Origin: Schistocerca nitens
Lineage: Eukaryota; Arthropoda; Insecta; Orthoptera; Acrididae
Length of the DNA stretch: 64,000 nt
Assembly (NCBI RefSeq): GCF_023898315.1
Contig: NC_064616.1
Span: 649,384,974-649,448,973, forward strand
Direction of reading: 5' to 3'
The notes below the pieces were generated by a model that worked only from the letters and a program-made list of their open reading frames with translations, searched no databases and had not been told where the DNA came from. Within the stretch, counting starts at the first letter, position 1; every line of letters starts with the position of its first letter. This document shows, piece after piece, positions 21,783 to 33,856 of this stretch. The position numbers were made by a program, and so were the translations under genes.

Positions 21783-21874
21783 ACTACTGGCCATTAAAAT
21801 TGCTACACCATGAAGATGACGTGCTACAGACGCGAAATTTAACGGACAGGAAGAAGCAGCTGTGATATGCAAAT
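21783..21874 (+). mobile_element. Tc1-like terminal fragment
   Basis: Starts ACTACTGGCCATTAAAATTG and runs through GCTACACCATGAAGATGACG. I recognise this from memory as the end of a Tc1-type family common in grasshopper genomes. No transposase or second end follows: the sequence switches to a LINE at about 21875. A truncated end is therefore the best reading. Confidence 0.45.
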
Positions 21875-23455
21875 AGAAGGAAACAAAACCAAACCAAACA
21901 TTCAACAGAAACCAAAAGAAATTTTACCAGACAATAGATAACACACACATTAAAACAGACAATCCACCAAACATAACAGACATGGAATACTTCTGGAGCA
22001 ACATATGGTCAAACCCGGTACAACATAACAGGCATGCACGGTGGATACAAGCAGAATCAGACACATACAAGATGATACCACAAATGCCTGAAGTGATAAT
22101 TTTGCAACATGAAGTCACCCAAGCAATTACTTGTACGCATAATTGAAAAGCCCCTGGAAAAGATAAAATAGCAAATTTCTGGCTAAAGAAGTTCACCTCA
22201 ACACATTCACATCTAACTAAATTATTTAACAGCTACATTGCAGACCCATACACAGTCCCTGATACACTTACACAAGGAATAACTTACCTGAAACCTAAAG
22301 ATCAAGTATACATAGCAAACCCGGCAAAATATCGCTCCATAACATGCCTACCAACAATATACAAAAATAATAATTTCTGTCATTACACAGAAATTAATGG
22401 CACATACAACACAGAACAAAATTATAAATGAAGAACAAAAAGGATGCTGCAAAGGAGCACGAGGATGTAAAGAGCAACTGATAATAGATGCAGAGGTGAC
22501 ATATCAAGCTAAAACTAAACAAAGGTCGCTACACTACACATACATTGATTACCAAAAAGCTTTTGATAGTGTACCCCACTCTTGGTTACTACAAATATTG
22601 GAAATATACAAAGTAGATCCTAAATTGATACAGTTCCTAAACACAGTAATGAAACATTAAAAAACCACACTTAATATCCAAACAAATTCAAATAATATCA
22701 CATCACAGCCAATACAGATTCAGCGTGGAATATACCAAGGAGACTCATTAAGTCCTTTCTGGTTCTGCCTTGCTCTGCACCCACTATCCAACATGCTAAA
22801 TAATACAAATTATGGATACAATATTACTGGAACATACCCACACAAAATCACACATTTGCTATACACGGATGATCTAAAACTACTGGCAGCAACAAATCAA
22901 CAACTCAACCAATTACTAAAGATAACAGAAGTATTCAGCAATGATATAAATATGGCTTTTGGAACAGACAAATGTAAGAAAAATAGCATAGTCAAGGGAA
23001 AACACACTAAACAAGAAGATTACATATTGGATAACCACAGCGACTGCATAGAAGCGATGGAAAAAACAGATGCCTATAAATATCCAGGATACAGACAAAA
23101 AATAGGAATAGATAATACAAATATTAAAGAAGAACTGAAAGAAAAATATAGACAAAGACTACCAAAAATACTGAAAACAGAATTGACAGCAAGAAACAAG
23201 ACAAAAGCTATAAATACTTATGCTATACCAATATTGACCTAATCATTTGGAGTAGTGAAATGGAATAACACAGACCTAGAAGCACTCAATACACTTACAC
23301 GATCACAATCCCGCAAATATAGAATACATCACAAACATCACATACATTCAGCAACAGAAAGATTCACATTAAGCAGAAAGGAAGGGGATTTATCGACATA
23401 AAAAACCAACATTATGGACAGGTAGGCAATTTAAGAAAATTCTTTAAAGAACGAG
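21875..23455 (+). pseudogene. R4-like LINE reverse transcriptase relic
   Basis: A fragmented plus-strand reverse transcriptase. The visible blocks are the upstream MEYFWSNIWSNPVQHNRHA, the RT entry IINEEQKGCCKGARGCKEQL with YIDYQKAFDSVPHSWLL (22397-22660), the GIYQGDSLSPFWFCLALHPL block (22723-22790), and LLYTDDLKLLAATNQQLNQL with the YxDD box at 22862-22873. The thumb follows with INTYAIPILT and then VGNLRKFFKERAE near 23420. The EQKGC-CKEQL and FGTDKCK signatures suggest the R4/Dong or a related group that uses a restriction-like endonuclease. Multiple stops make it dead. The clade call is tentative. Confidence 0.7.
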
Positions 23456-23643
23456 CAGAACGTTCCCAGAGTGGATTGGGGTCCTTTGGTTTGGAGCCGA
23501 GTGGAGGGTCTCAACCAGTGGCTTCTACGACTGTGACGGTCGTGGCTGCAGATTTCTAGACTTGCGCTATTGGGTGGGGAATTGTAGGACGCCCCTAGAT
23601 AGGTCAGGGGTGCACTACACAAAGGAAGCGGCTACTCGGGTAG
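23456..23643 (+). repeat. GC-rich dispersed repeat fragment
   Basis: About 185 bp clearly richer in GC than its surroundings, with CGACTGTGACGGTCGTGGCT and ending CTACTCGGGTAGCGCAG. I recall this as a recurrent sequence in grasshopper genomes, but its element class is unknown to me. It lies between two LINEs. Confidence 0.4.
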
Positions 23644-23877
23644 CGCAGATTAGATTAGATTAGATTAGATTAGATTAATACTTGTTCCATAGATCATGAA
23701 TACGACACTTCGTAATGATGTGGAACGTGTCGGTTAATAAAAGATGACTGTACAAGATATTACATTACACAAAATATCGCATGACACTAATGTTTAAGTT
23801 GGTTATTTTTTCCTTAATTTATATCTAAAAATTCAGCCAATGAGTAGAAGGAGTTGTCATCTAGAAATTCTTTTAAT

Positions 23878-26730
23878 TTATTTTTTAAATGTTGGTTGGC
23901 TATCTGTCAGGCTTTTGATGCTGCTTGGTAGGTGACCAAAGACTTTTGTGGAAGCATAATTTACCCCTTTCTGTGCCAAAGTCATTTTTAACCCTGCATA
24001 GTGAAGATCATCCTTTCTCCTGGTGTTATAGCTATGCACACTGCTATTACTTTTGAACTGGGTTGGATTATTAACAAAAAATTTCATAAGTGAATATATA
24101 TACTGTGAGGATCCCTAGATCCTTAAATAGATGTCTGCAGATTGACCGTGGGTGGGCTCCAGCAATTATTCTGATTACACGTTTTTGAGCAATGAATACT
24201 TTTCTACTCAACGATGAATTACCCGAGAATATGATGCCATACGAAAGCAGTGAATGAAAGTAGGCATAGTAAGCTAATTTACTGAGATTCTTATCACCAA
24301 AATTTGCAATAACCCTAATAGCATACGTAGCTGAACTCAGACGTTTCAGCAGACCATCAATGTGTTGCTTCCAGTTTAACCTCTCATCAATGGACACACC
24401 TAAAAATTTTGAAAATTCTACTTTAGCTACAGACTTCTGTTCAAAGTCTATATTTATTACTGGAGTTGTGCCATTTACTGTACGGAACTGTATATACTGT
24501 GTTTTATCAAAATTTAAAGAGAGTCCGTTTGCTGAGAACCACTGAATAATTTTGTGAAAAACATCATTTACAATTACATCACTTAGTTCTTGGTTTTTGG
24601 ATGTTAATACTATACGTATATCATCAGCAAAAAGAACTAACTTTGCATCTTCATCAATGTGGTATGGTAAGTCATTAATGTATATCATGAACAGTAAAGG
24701 ACCTAAGAGCAAACCCTGTGGGACCCCGTACTTGATAGCCCCCCCTCCCCCCCCCCCCCCCCCCTCAGTTTGAGGAATCAGCTGTTGTTTTAACATTACA
24801 TGAACCACTTATTTCAACTTTCTGCATTCTTCCAGTTAAGTATGAATTAAACCATTTGTGCACTGCCCCCCCCCCCTCAAACCATAATGATGTAGCTTAT
24901 CTAAAAGAATTCCATGATTTACACAATCGAAGGCCTTTGAGAGATCACAAAAAATACCAGTGGGTGATGTCCGGTTATTCAGAGCATTTAATATTTGATC
25001 AGTGAAAGCGTATATAACATTTTCTGTTGAAAAGCCTTTCTGAAAACCAAACTGACATTTTGTTAGTACTTTATTTTTAAAAATATGGGAGGCTACTCTT
25101 GAATACATTACTTTCTCAAAAATTTTTGATAGAGGTGTCAGAAGAGAGATTGGGCGGTAGTTGTTCACATCCGACGTATCCCCCTTTTTATGCAATGGTT
25201 TTACAATGGCATATTTCAGTCTATCAGGGAAAACACCCTGCTCCAAAGAGCTATTAAATACGTGGCTGAGAATTCTACTTATCCGTGGGGAACAAGCTTT
25301 AAGTACCTTGCTGGAAATGCCATCAATTCTGTAAGAGCTTTTACTTTTGAGTGAGTTTATTATTTTACTGATTTCAGAGGGAGAGGTTGGTGGAAATACA
25401 GCTGTTTCAAACTGCACAGGTATGGCCTCTTCTATTAGTAGCCTTGCCTCTTCTAGTGAAGACCTAGATCCTATTTTCTCCACAACATTTAAGAAATGAT
25501 TATTGATAATATTTTCAATTCCTGATTGTTTGTTAGTACACTTGTCATTCAGTTTTATGGCACTAAAGTCTTCCTGTGCTCTTGGTTGCCCTGTTTCCCT
25601 TTCAGTAATATTCCAAATTGCTTTAATTTTATTATCAGAGTTACTGATCTCAGACATGATACACATGCTTCTGGACTTTTTAATAACTTTTCTTAGTACT
25701 GCACAATAGTTTTTATAATATTGAACAATTTCGGGGTCAGTACTCCCTCTTGCTGTTAGATACAGTTCTCTTTTACGGTTGCAAGATATTCTTATTCCTT
25801 TTGATAGCCAAGGTTTTTTATGTTTTCTTGGAACTATGTTTAACTATTTTCTTGGGAAAACAATTTTCAAATACCCTTAAAAATGTATTGTGAAGTAAGT
25901 TATATTTCAAGTTTGCATCGGGTTCCTTATACACTTCATCCCAGTCTGGCTGCTGTAGGCTTTCCCTAAAGTTTGCAATATTTATATTGTTAATTGAACG
26001 CACTGCTTTGAAATTCTGATTTGATATACTGCATGGAGCTATGTCATGTACTGTAACTAGCTGTCCACCATGATCTGAAAGACCATTCTCAACAGGATAA
26101 GCATTTATGTCCTTAAACTTACCTTGGTCTATAAAAAAGTTATCTATCAATGTCCTGCTGTTCTTTATTATCTGAGTAGGAAAATCAATGATGGAGCTCA
26201 AATTGAAAGAACTGAGTAATACTACAAGGTCATTCTTCCTATTACACTCTTTCAGGGAATCAACATTGAAATCCCCACAAATGATAATTTGCTTCCCCCT
26301 GTCTGACAGATAGCACAACAAAGCATCCACGTTTTCTAGAAATAGCTGGAAATTCCCTGAGGGGGACCTATACACTGTTACAATTATGAAAGTGCCATCA
26401 TTTAGTTTTAGTTCAGTGGCACATGCTTCCATATGTTGCTCTACACAACATTTTTTAGTTTCTAAATTTTTTACACTGTGGAAGCTTTTGACATATATGC
26501 CAACTCCTCCTCTCATCATATTATCTCTACTTACATGTGCAGCTAATTTGTACCCATTGATGCTAACCTTTTGCATATCAGTGACAATGTGATGCTCAGA
26601 CAGGCATAGTACATCTATTACATTCTCAGTTTCTATATCTTCTAAACAAAGCAGAAGCTCATCAATTTTATTCTTCTATCCCCCAATATTTTGATGAAAT
26701 ATACTAACATTATTTTTCACTTTACTTTTG
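23878..26730 (-). pseudogene. LINE ORF2: APE endonuclease and reverse transcriptase
   Basis: Starts around 26720 with VSIFHQNIGG, then after a stop KNKIDELLLCLEDIE. The endonuclease block (26576-25818) holds MRGGVGIYVK, IICGDFNVDSL and LSDHGGQLV. After a frameshift the RT frame (25666-24836) has KPLHKKGDTSDVNNYRPISL, CQFGFQKGFSTE and GIFCDLSKAFDCVNH. A further frame (24808-24071) has IKYGVPQGLLLGPLLF and the catalytic FADD (24620-24631), followed by the thumb. The tail with VHSYNTRRKDDLHYAG lies at 23878-24087. Two C-runs (24739-24764, 24865-24876) sit where the RT frame breaks. The domain order is that of a CR1/jockey-type LINE. Frameshifts and at least one stop make it inactive as read. Confidence 0.85.
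24739..24764. repeat. Poly-C tract in LINE RT
   Basis: A C run broken by one T, falling between RT blocks of the LINE. It gives a run of glycines on the minus strand. A second run of 12 C lies about 100 bp away at 24865-24876. Slippage or assembly error are both possible. Confidence 0.9.
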
Positions 26731-27403
26731 TATCTTGAACTTTTTTAACATCTTTAGTACTTGCCTGGCTGAGTTTCCCACTGGACACTGATCTTACACT
26801 AAAAAAGAGTTTCCACCATAAGATGTAGTTCCTCCCCCCTTTAAATTTCCTGCTATCAGCCCAGCCCATACAAGTATAGTAATAACATCCAAAAACCAAG
26901 AACTAAGTGATGTAATTGTAAATGATGTTTTTCACAAAATTATTCAGTGGTTCTCAGCAAACGGACTCTCTTTAAATTTTGATAAAACACAGTATATACA
27001 GTTCCGTACAGTAAATAGCACAACTCTAGTAATAAATATAGACTTTGAACAGAAGTCTGTAGCTAAAGTAGAATTTTCAAAATTTTTAGGTGTGTCCACT
27101 GATGAGAGGTTAAACTGGAAGCAACACATTGATGGTCTGCTGAAACGTCTGAGTTCAGCTACGTATGCTATTAGGGTTATTGCAAATTTTGGTGATAAGA
27201 ATCTCAGTAAATTAGCTTACTATGCCTACTTTCATTCACTGCTTTCGTATGGCATCATATTCTCGGGTAATTCATCGTTGAGTAGAAAAGTATTCATTGC
27301 TCAAAAACGTGTAATCAGAATAATTGCTGGAGCCCACCCACGGTCATCCTGCAGACATCTATTTAAGGATCTAGGGATCCTCACAGTAACCTCACAGTAT
27401 ATA

Positions 27404-28825
27404 CACTCCTGGAAATGGAAAAAAGAACACATTGACACCGGTGTGTCAGACCCACCATACTTGCTCCGGACACTGCGAGAGGGCTGTACAAGCAATGATC
27501 ACACGCACGGCACAGCGGACACACCAGGAACCGCGGTGTTGGCCGTCGAATGGCGCTAGCTGCGCAGCATTTGTACACCGCCGCCGTCAGTGTCAGCCAG
27601 TTTGCCGTGGCATACGGAGCTCCATCGCAGTCTTTAACACTGGTAGCATGCCGCGACAGCGTGGACGTGAACCGTATGTGCAGTTGACGGACTTTGAGCG
27701 AGGACGTATAGTGGGCATGCGGGAGGCCGGGTGGATGTACCACCGAATTGCTCAACACGTGGGGCGTGAGGTCTCCACAGTACATCGATGTTGTCGCCAG
27801 TGGTCGGCGGAAGGTGCACATGCCCGTCGACCTAGGACCGGACCGCAGCGACGCACGGATGCACGCCAAGACCGTAGGATCCTACGCAGTGCCGTAGGGG
27901 ACCGCACCGCCACTTCCCAGCAAATTAGGGACACTGTTGCTCCTGGGGTATCGGCGAGGACCATTCGCAACCGTCTCCATGAAGCTGGGCTACGGTCCCG
28001 CACACCGTTAGGCCGTCTTCCGCTCACGCCCCAACATCGTGCAGCCCGCCTCCAGTGGTGTCGCGACAGGCGTGAATGGAGGGACGAATGGAGACGTGTC
28101 GTCTTCAGCGATGAGAGTCGCTTCTGCCTTGGTGCCAATGTTGGTCGTATGCGTGTTTGGCGCCGTGCAGGTGAGCGCCACAATCAGGACTGCATACGAC
28201 CGAGGCACACAGGGCCAACACCCGGCATCATGGTGTGGGGAGCGATCTCCTACACTGGCCGTACACCACTGGTGATCGTCGAGGGGACACTGAATAGTGC
28301 ACGGTACATCCAAACCGTCATCGAACCCATCGTTCTACCATTCCTAGACTGGCAAGGGAACTTGCTGTTCCAACAGGACAATGCACGTCCGCATGTATCC
28401 CGTGCCACCCAACGTGCTCTAGAAGGTGTAAGTCAACTACCCTGGCCAGCAAGATCTCCGGATCTGTCCCCCATTGAGCATGTTTGGGACTGGATGAAGC
28501 GTCGTCTCACGCGGTCTGCACGTCCAGCACGAACGCTGGTCCAACTGAGGCGCCAGGTGGAAATGGCATGGCAAGCCGTTCCACAGGACTACATCCAGCA
28601 TCTCTACGATCGTCTCCATGGGAGAATAGCAGTCTGCATTGCTGCGAAAGGTGGATATACACTGTACTAGTGCCGACATTGTGCATGCTCTGTTGCCTGT
28701 GTCTATGTGCCTGTGGTTCTGTCAGTGTGATCATGTGATGTATCTGACCCCAGGAATGTGTCAATAAAGTTTCCCCTTCCTGGGACAATGAATTCACGGT
28801 GTTCTTATTTCAATTTCCAGGAGTG
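27404..28825 (+). mobile_element. Tc1-family DNA transposon, apparently complete
   Basis: A 1,422-bp element flanked by TA (27402-27403 and 28826-28827). The ends are inverted repeats of about 28 bp, opening CACTCCTGGAAATGG on the left and CACTCCTGGAAATTG on the right (read in reverse). It splits LINE copy B within the short segment that reads TATATATATTCAC in copy A, so the exact empty site can be reconstructed by comparison. It carries one uninterrupted transposase gene. Confidence 0.93.
27648..28670 (+). CDS. Tc1-family transposase, intact ORF
   Basis: A 340-residue protein from MPRQRGREPY, the usual length for the family. The same frame is open further upstream to 27432, but this ATG matches the usual Tc1 start. 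The N-terminal half has two helix-turn-helix units (LTDFERGRIVGMREAGW and the segment around TSQQIRDTVAP). The catalytic core has VVFSDESRFCL (first Asp), GIMVWGAISYTGRTPLV, LLFQQDNARPHVS (second Asp) and PWPARSPDLSPIEHVWDWM (Glu). There are 32 residues between the second Asp and the Glu by my count, against 34 in classical Tc1. The enzyme would excise the element at its inverted repeats and reinsert it at TA in the nucleus. No stop or frameshift is seen, so it may still be functional. Confidence 0.93.
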   Translation: MPRQRGREPYVQLTDFERGRIVGMREAGWMYHRIAQHVGREVSTVHRCCRQWSAEGAHARRPRTGPQRRTDARQDRRILRSAVGDRTATSQQIRDTVAPGVSARTIRNRLHEAGLRSRTPLGRLPLTPQHRAARLQWCRDRREWRDEWRRVVFSDESRFCLGANVGRMRVWRRAGERHNQDCIRPRHTGPTPGIMVWGAISYTGRTPLVIVEGTLNSARYIQTVIEPIVLPFLDWQGNLLFQQDNARPHVSRATQRALEGVSQLPWPARSPDLSPIEHVWDWMKRRLTRSARPARTLVQLRRQVEMAWQAVPQDYIQHLYDRLHGRIAVCIAAKGGYTLY

Positions 28826-29280
28826 TATATTCACTTATGAAATTTGTTGTTAATAATCCAACCCAGTTCAAAAGTAATAGCAGTGTGCATAGCTATAACA
28901 CCAGGAGAAAGGATGATCTTCACTATGCAGGGTTAAAAATGACTTTGGCACAGAAAGGGGTAAATTATGCTTCCACAAAAGTCTTTGGTCACCTACCAAA
29001 CAGCATCAAAAGCCTGACAGATAGCCAACCAACATTTAAAAAATAAATTAAAAGAATTTCTAGATGACAACTCCTTCTACTCATTGGCTGAATTTTTAGA
29101 TATAAATTAAGGAAAAAAAACAACTAAAACATTAGTGTCATGCGATATTTTGTGTAATGTAATATCTTGTACAGTCATCTTTTATTAACCGACACGTTCC
29201 ACATCATTACGAAGTGTCGTATTCATGATCTATGGAACAAGTATTAATATAATATAATATAATATAATCTTGCACTGGTC

Positions 29281-30127
29281 TCACAAAACTAGTAACATTG
29301 AAGTTGCTTTTCTCCCTTATTCCAGCATATACATTCCTACCTTGGCTATCAGTGTGAATTTGAATGTTTACGGATCTTCTAGGCCTAGGTACAAACTTAC
29401 TGGGGACTTGTTTAGTAGTCTTTGTTGTTGGCTTGAATTGTAGGTTAGACCTTGAATTGGTTTGGATGCAAACTTGGGTTATGCTCTCTACCCCATCGAT
29501 AGCTTCCAAAATACCATACTTATTTGAAAGGGCTAGATCACGTTTCGGGTTTTTGTGGTTATTAGCAGATTTTGTGCAGTTTTTTAAAGGCACAATATTC
29601 CACTGTTATACCTGACTAGTATCAGGCCTGTTTCTAAGTGGCGGCCAGTTGGTGTCGATATTAGGCCTATAACCTATTTCTAATGACTCACTATTAACCA
29701 ACCTTTTGCATAGTACCTGGTCACTGTGCTCACAGCATTCTTTGAGTCGTCTAATCTCTTCACACAGTAATTCGTTTTCTTCTTTCAATTGCTGAAGAAT
29801 AGCATCAGATGAATCGTAGTCTTTTGTTGCAACATTGCCCAGGCTACCGTCTTTGCAGCATGGAGGACAGAACCACTCAGTATTATCTTCGGGCAGGCTC
29901 TGTTCGCCGACATTGGCACATTTAAAATAGTTCCACAGATCACATTTATCACAAAGGATGCCATTTTGCACAATTTTCTTCCATTTAACACACTTAATGT
30001 TTAATAAAATTCTACTTTTAAGCAGAGCTGATCGAACTACGTCCTTACTGACTGGCGCCATCTTGTACACAGTTGAGTTGCACACAGGTGAGTGCATCGC
30101 TCTTGGCAGAAACAGCCCTATTGTCAA
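29281..30127 (-). pseudogene. LINE ORF1 with PHD finger, copy A
   Basis: The minus strand from a probable start MAPVSKDVVRSAL (30061) has a PHD-type zinc finger (GILCDKCDLWNYFKC to WFCPPCC). A coiled-coil-like stretch (ILQQLKEENELLCEEIRRLK) follows, then an in-frame TAA at 29606. The frame goes on to VNIQIHTDSQGRNVYAG, which resembles the start of the esterase-like domain found in ORF1 of CR1-type LINEs. The ORF stops at the junction with inverted copy B near 29281. The expected middle of the esterase region is not found at the other side of the junction (26875), so sequence was lost. The role in the family is RNA binding and chaperoning. Confidence 0.72.
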
Positions 30128-30799
30128 GAGGTCACAGTGGAAGGTCCCAGACCCTACCGTTGCGACTGAGACAGAGAAAAAAAACTGAATGTGGGTCAGT
30201 AACGGGACATCAGGAACGAGAGACAGAATGGAAATTCAAGGACATTCAAATAATACTGTATGAGAACACTGTATACCCTATTAATATTAACCAAATGCAA
30301 TCAATTAATATGTATTTTCTTTATAAGTTTAGTTTACCTTTGTTTATCACTAATCTCTGTCAAATTTCAGTGTTTCATGTTGACATAATCTATGATGTGA
30401 AGAAATCAATGACGGATGCCTGCCTTGCAGCAACTGTACAACAATCAGGGACAACATTTTACAAAACAAGGTTCCTCGATAGAAAGCCAACAGCAGCATC
30501 AGATCAACTATATGGTGATGTGAAAAAGGACGGCAAAATGGTGAAAAGTAGAATGTGATATTAGAGTGAAGGTCATAAATATTTAAGTGCTTATGAACAG
30601 CATGCCCAAGGATTATATCCAGCAGATGGAGTCCATGTGAGTAGCAGTGCCCAAGAAATTGATGACCAGAGGAGCCCAGCAGATTTATTTAGTCACACCT
30701 CTACAAGACATCAGAATGGACAGGACAGCTCATCAGTATAAAATCTCTTGTGATTGTGCAAAATGACATACTCCAGTAGTGATGACCATGGTTTAAGTG
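30128..30799 (+). other. LINE 5' end and unassigned sequence
   Basis: The first part (to about 30175) is the probable 5' UTR of the minus-strand LINE. The rest contains a 161-codon plus-strand ORF (30073-30558) with VSVFHVDIIYDV-like sequence that I cannot assign. It may belong to the gypsy relic that follows. Confidence 0.35.
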
Positions 30800-33285
30800 C
30801 TAAGGATGCACTGAGCATGATTCATTCAGGTACTGGCCAATGATAGAATACAAACCATCATACGTAACAAAAGTGAGAACATTGTTGATGTAGCAGCTGA
30901 TGCAGCACAAAAAGAGGAAAGTGTTATAACGTCCATGAAACAGAAAAATAGAGTGCCTATGGAAACACACTGGCATGATAATAGTAAACAAAAGTGCAAC
31001 ACAAACTGTAGTGAGGGCACTTTGGTTGGCTTATCATGAGTTTTTGCCTTGATATTTCATGAGGACATAATGAACCACTGGATAGTATATGTGCCTTCCT
31101 CACCATTGTACTTGTTTACTGTAATGTCACTGCATGTTTACCATAATGACCACAGGAGGCTACGTGCAATAATATTGTGAACAACTAGTATCTGTACATT
31201 GTGATAAGCACTGAAAGAATGCCAAAATAAGATGGGAGCAAACACTCATCAGGGCAGAGGGAGGTAGGGAATTTCAAGATTTCTATTACCATTGTGACGA
31301 GTCAAGGCATACAGACATGAAGTGTAATGAAGTAATATTATGTGAAAAATGTGAGATATATGGGTGTGAGGCAAAGGACTGTCAGACTCCCAGAGGATAC
31401 ATATTTTACTTACATGGACCTACAGTGCACCAGTGTAGAGAGAAACTCAGAAAGACCTTGGAAAGAAAGACGGAACCTAAACAGTTGGTATGTCAAGCAG
31501 TCTCATGTGGCCACCATTAAATGGCCCAAGGTTAGGGTAGTAGACTGCAAAGCAGATAATGATTTAATGATGACTGACTGCTAATAATTTGGTAAAACAC
31601 AGAATTTCTTAATAAATATGGCGGACACATTTTAGTTTAATTAACTGTGACCAATTGTATATCAGTTAGTAGGCCTGAGGTGCAAAGACTGAAATGAGTA
31701 ATGCATGACGCAGTGAGCTTGCTTAGGTTGGTGATGCTGACACTAAGGATGACCAGAAATAGGAGAGCACAAATTTCGTGTTTTGAGGAAAGCAACAGAT
31801 GTCCTTTGTAATGGTTTGGTAGGAAGAGATTTCCTCACAATACTGTGTGACTGTGTTGGATCATTAAGTAGAGTAACAGACAGTTAAAAGTGAATGGGTG
31901 ATACACTCCACTGTTGGCAGTACTTGAAGGTGAGATATCGCGAGAATCAGGGTAATCACGAAAGGTTATAGGACAGATGGATGCATAAAAAGGCCATCAA
32001 GAATATAAGAGTGTGATAAGAGAAGAAACAATGGAACAAGTCGGGCCAAAGGAACTGAAAATAGCAGGACATTGTTCAGTGAGAATGACTGACCAAATCA
32101 GCTGTCAGATGTGTGTGTCATCCTATATTATGTGCAGAAGGAAAAGTGAACTTCATGACCAAGAAAGAGAAGGTTACAAGCATATGAATAAAAGAACACA
32201 GGATTATTCTGGAAGGTGAACAAATGATGGTGCTGAAACTAGAAGTACTAAAGGGAGCATACATACCAGAGGTCCTAGTTTGATACATGTAAAGAGAACA
32301 TAATATCAGTGTTTTGGATAAAAATGATGATGAGTCTGATGTAAGCTCTATACATTTAATTGCTGACACACTATACAGGGAAGCAACTGTAAGGAGGGTA
32401 TGAAAAATGTCAGAAAAGGAATGAGAACATAATGCTCACATCACACAGGTCACACACACTTAGTGAACAGGTTCACCTAAATACAAAAGAAAAACATTTA
32501 TTAAAAAAATTGTACAGTATATATTGCAATATATTCTGTTCATATGGTGACAAATTGTCATTTACTGATACTGGGAAGGATACACTTGCAATTCAACCAG
32601 AACATAAAGGCCAAGATGTAAATGTCAGATATTATTGGATCTGGGAATCACGGGAGAAGGTATTCTAGGAACATATAGAACAAACACTAGTCAACTAGAT
32701 CATAGTAGAGAGCCAAAGTCCATGGAATGCAATAACATTTTTAGTCCCTAAGGAGATAGATGCTAGTGGGCAAATGAAATACAGATTTGTTACATTAATG
32801 TAATGTAAATGAGATTTCCTCAGGGGAAGCATTCTCAGTACCAAATGTAACAGAAATACTGGACCAGTTATGAAAGGCCAAGTATTTTTGCACACTGGAC
32901 ATAGCAAGCAGGTATGATCAGATACTAATGGACCTCCAGGACAAGGAAAAAATGACTTTTAGTTATAACTGCCAGCACTATGAATGTAAGATGATGACAA
33001 CAGGATTAAAAAACATGCAGAGTACATTCCCAAAGTTGATGAATGTTGCATTAATAGGGTTGCAGGGAACACAGTATTTGGTGTACTTAGATGATATTAT
33101 TTGTTATGGAAGTTCTCTGACAATACTTAATGAGAAACCGCGAGAGATTTTTGACAATCTAAGGGTATACAGGTTGAAGTTACAGCCAGACAAGTGTGGA
33201 TTTTTGCTGAAGGAAGTCATCTTTCTAGGCCAAACAATAATGGATAGTACAGTATGTACAGACGAGAGAAATGCAGACATGTGAA
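30800..33285 (+). pseudogene. Ty3/gypsy gag-pol relic
   Basis: Heavily decayed plus-strand remains. The gag side shows DRIQTIIRNKSENIVDVAAD (near 30840), typical of the capsid end. A damaged zinc-knuckle pair lies near 31290-31385 (HCDESRHTDMKC and CEKCEIYGCEAKDC). The reverse transcriptase begins near 32735 (FLVPKEIDASGQMKYRFV), continues with YFCTLDIASRYDQILMD and TGLKNMQSTFPKLMN, and reaches the catalytic YLDDIICYG (33084-33095) and LQPDKCGFLLKEVIFLGQT. It stops near 33285 without RNase H or integrase. No LTRs were found. Many stops; not functional. Confidence 0.75.
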
Positions 33286-33555
33286 GAAGTTCCCAGTGCC
33301 ATGAACTAGTAAAGAATTTTTTCATCATTACTACAGATGAAAGTAGTGAACTGGTGGGGTGATTTAATTTCAAACTCCTTTCCAGTATTCTTCCACTTAC
33401 ACTTTTTCATCCTTCTTATCAAGTCTGAGTTAATTTTTTTTTTTTTTTTTTTTTTTTTTTGCACAATTCAAAATGTTAGCTAAAACACCATCAATGCGTA
33501 TGCAAGGCTTCAGAAACCACTTAACAGTTACACTTGTTTTCTGTTGCATATTGAT
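33286..33555. other. Junction region with T27 tract
   Basis: Between the gypsy relic and the Penelope-like element. It contains a T run at 33434-33460, which is an A tail on the minus strand, so a small minus-strand retroposon may end here. Confidence 0.4.
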
Positions 33556-33856
33556 TTCTACAAATCAATTTGGGAGGTGTCTGGATACATTTGATCAGGG
33601 TGTAGTAAATCTATACAAAAATACCCCTAGAAGGACACACTCTCAATGATATAAAAGTAGGGAATGCAGAAATTTATGAACTTGTGATGTTGCTTGAATG
33701 AATCCTCTCACACAATAATTTTTCATTCCATGGCATACAAATTAATGGTCTGGCAATGTATAGCAGCCTTGTAAGCTTGCTTGCTGACATATTTATGCAG
33801 AACCTAGAACAAGCAATTTTCTTAATTTATTTACAATTCACTGAAAAAATTATATA

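Larger units (their letters stand above)
23644..26875 (-). mobile_element. PHD/APE LINE (CR1- or jockey-like), ORF2 part, copy A
   Basis: The minus-strand LINE's second half, ending in a (TAATC)n pentanucleotide tail (plus strand 23648-23680). Its first half, with ORF1, is at 29281-30175. An opposite-strand copy of the same family sits between the two. The 5' edge here (26875) is the junction with that inverted copy. Confidence 0.82.
26874..29275 (+). mobile_element. Same LINE family, 5'-truncated copy B, inverted
   Basis: The plus strand from 26874 repeats minus-strand copy A: the RT end and thumb (27092-27400, with ERLNWKQHIDGLLKRL and YAYFHSLLSYGIIFSGNS). After a Tc1 insertion the final block follows at 28837-29046 (VHSYNTRRKDDLHYAG), then the 3' UTR and a (TAATA)n tail at 29243-29269. 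It is 5'-truncated just upstream of the catalytic FADD region. It interrupts copy A, so it inserted later. The 3' UTRs of A and B match closely, but the pentamer tails differ. Confidence 0.85.

Noticed and set aside
23648-23680. A tandem array resembling a CRISPR or satellite
   Set aside because: It is a pentanucleotide LINE tail.
26874-29275. Twin-priming inversion of a single LINE insertion
   Set aside because: Each copy has its own 3' UTR and tail at the outer end, so there are two insertions and not one inverted product.
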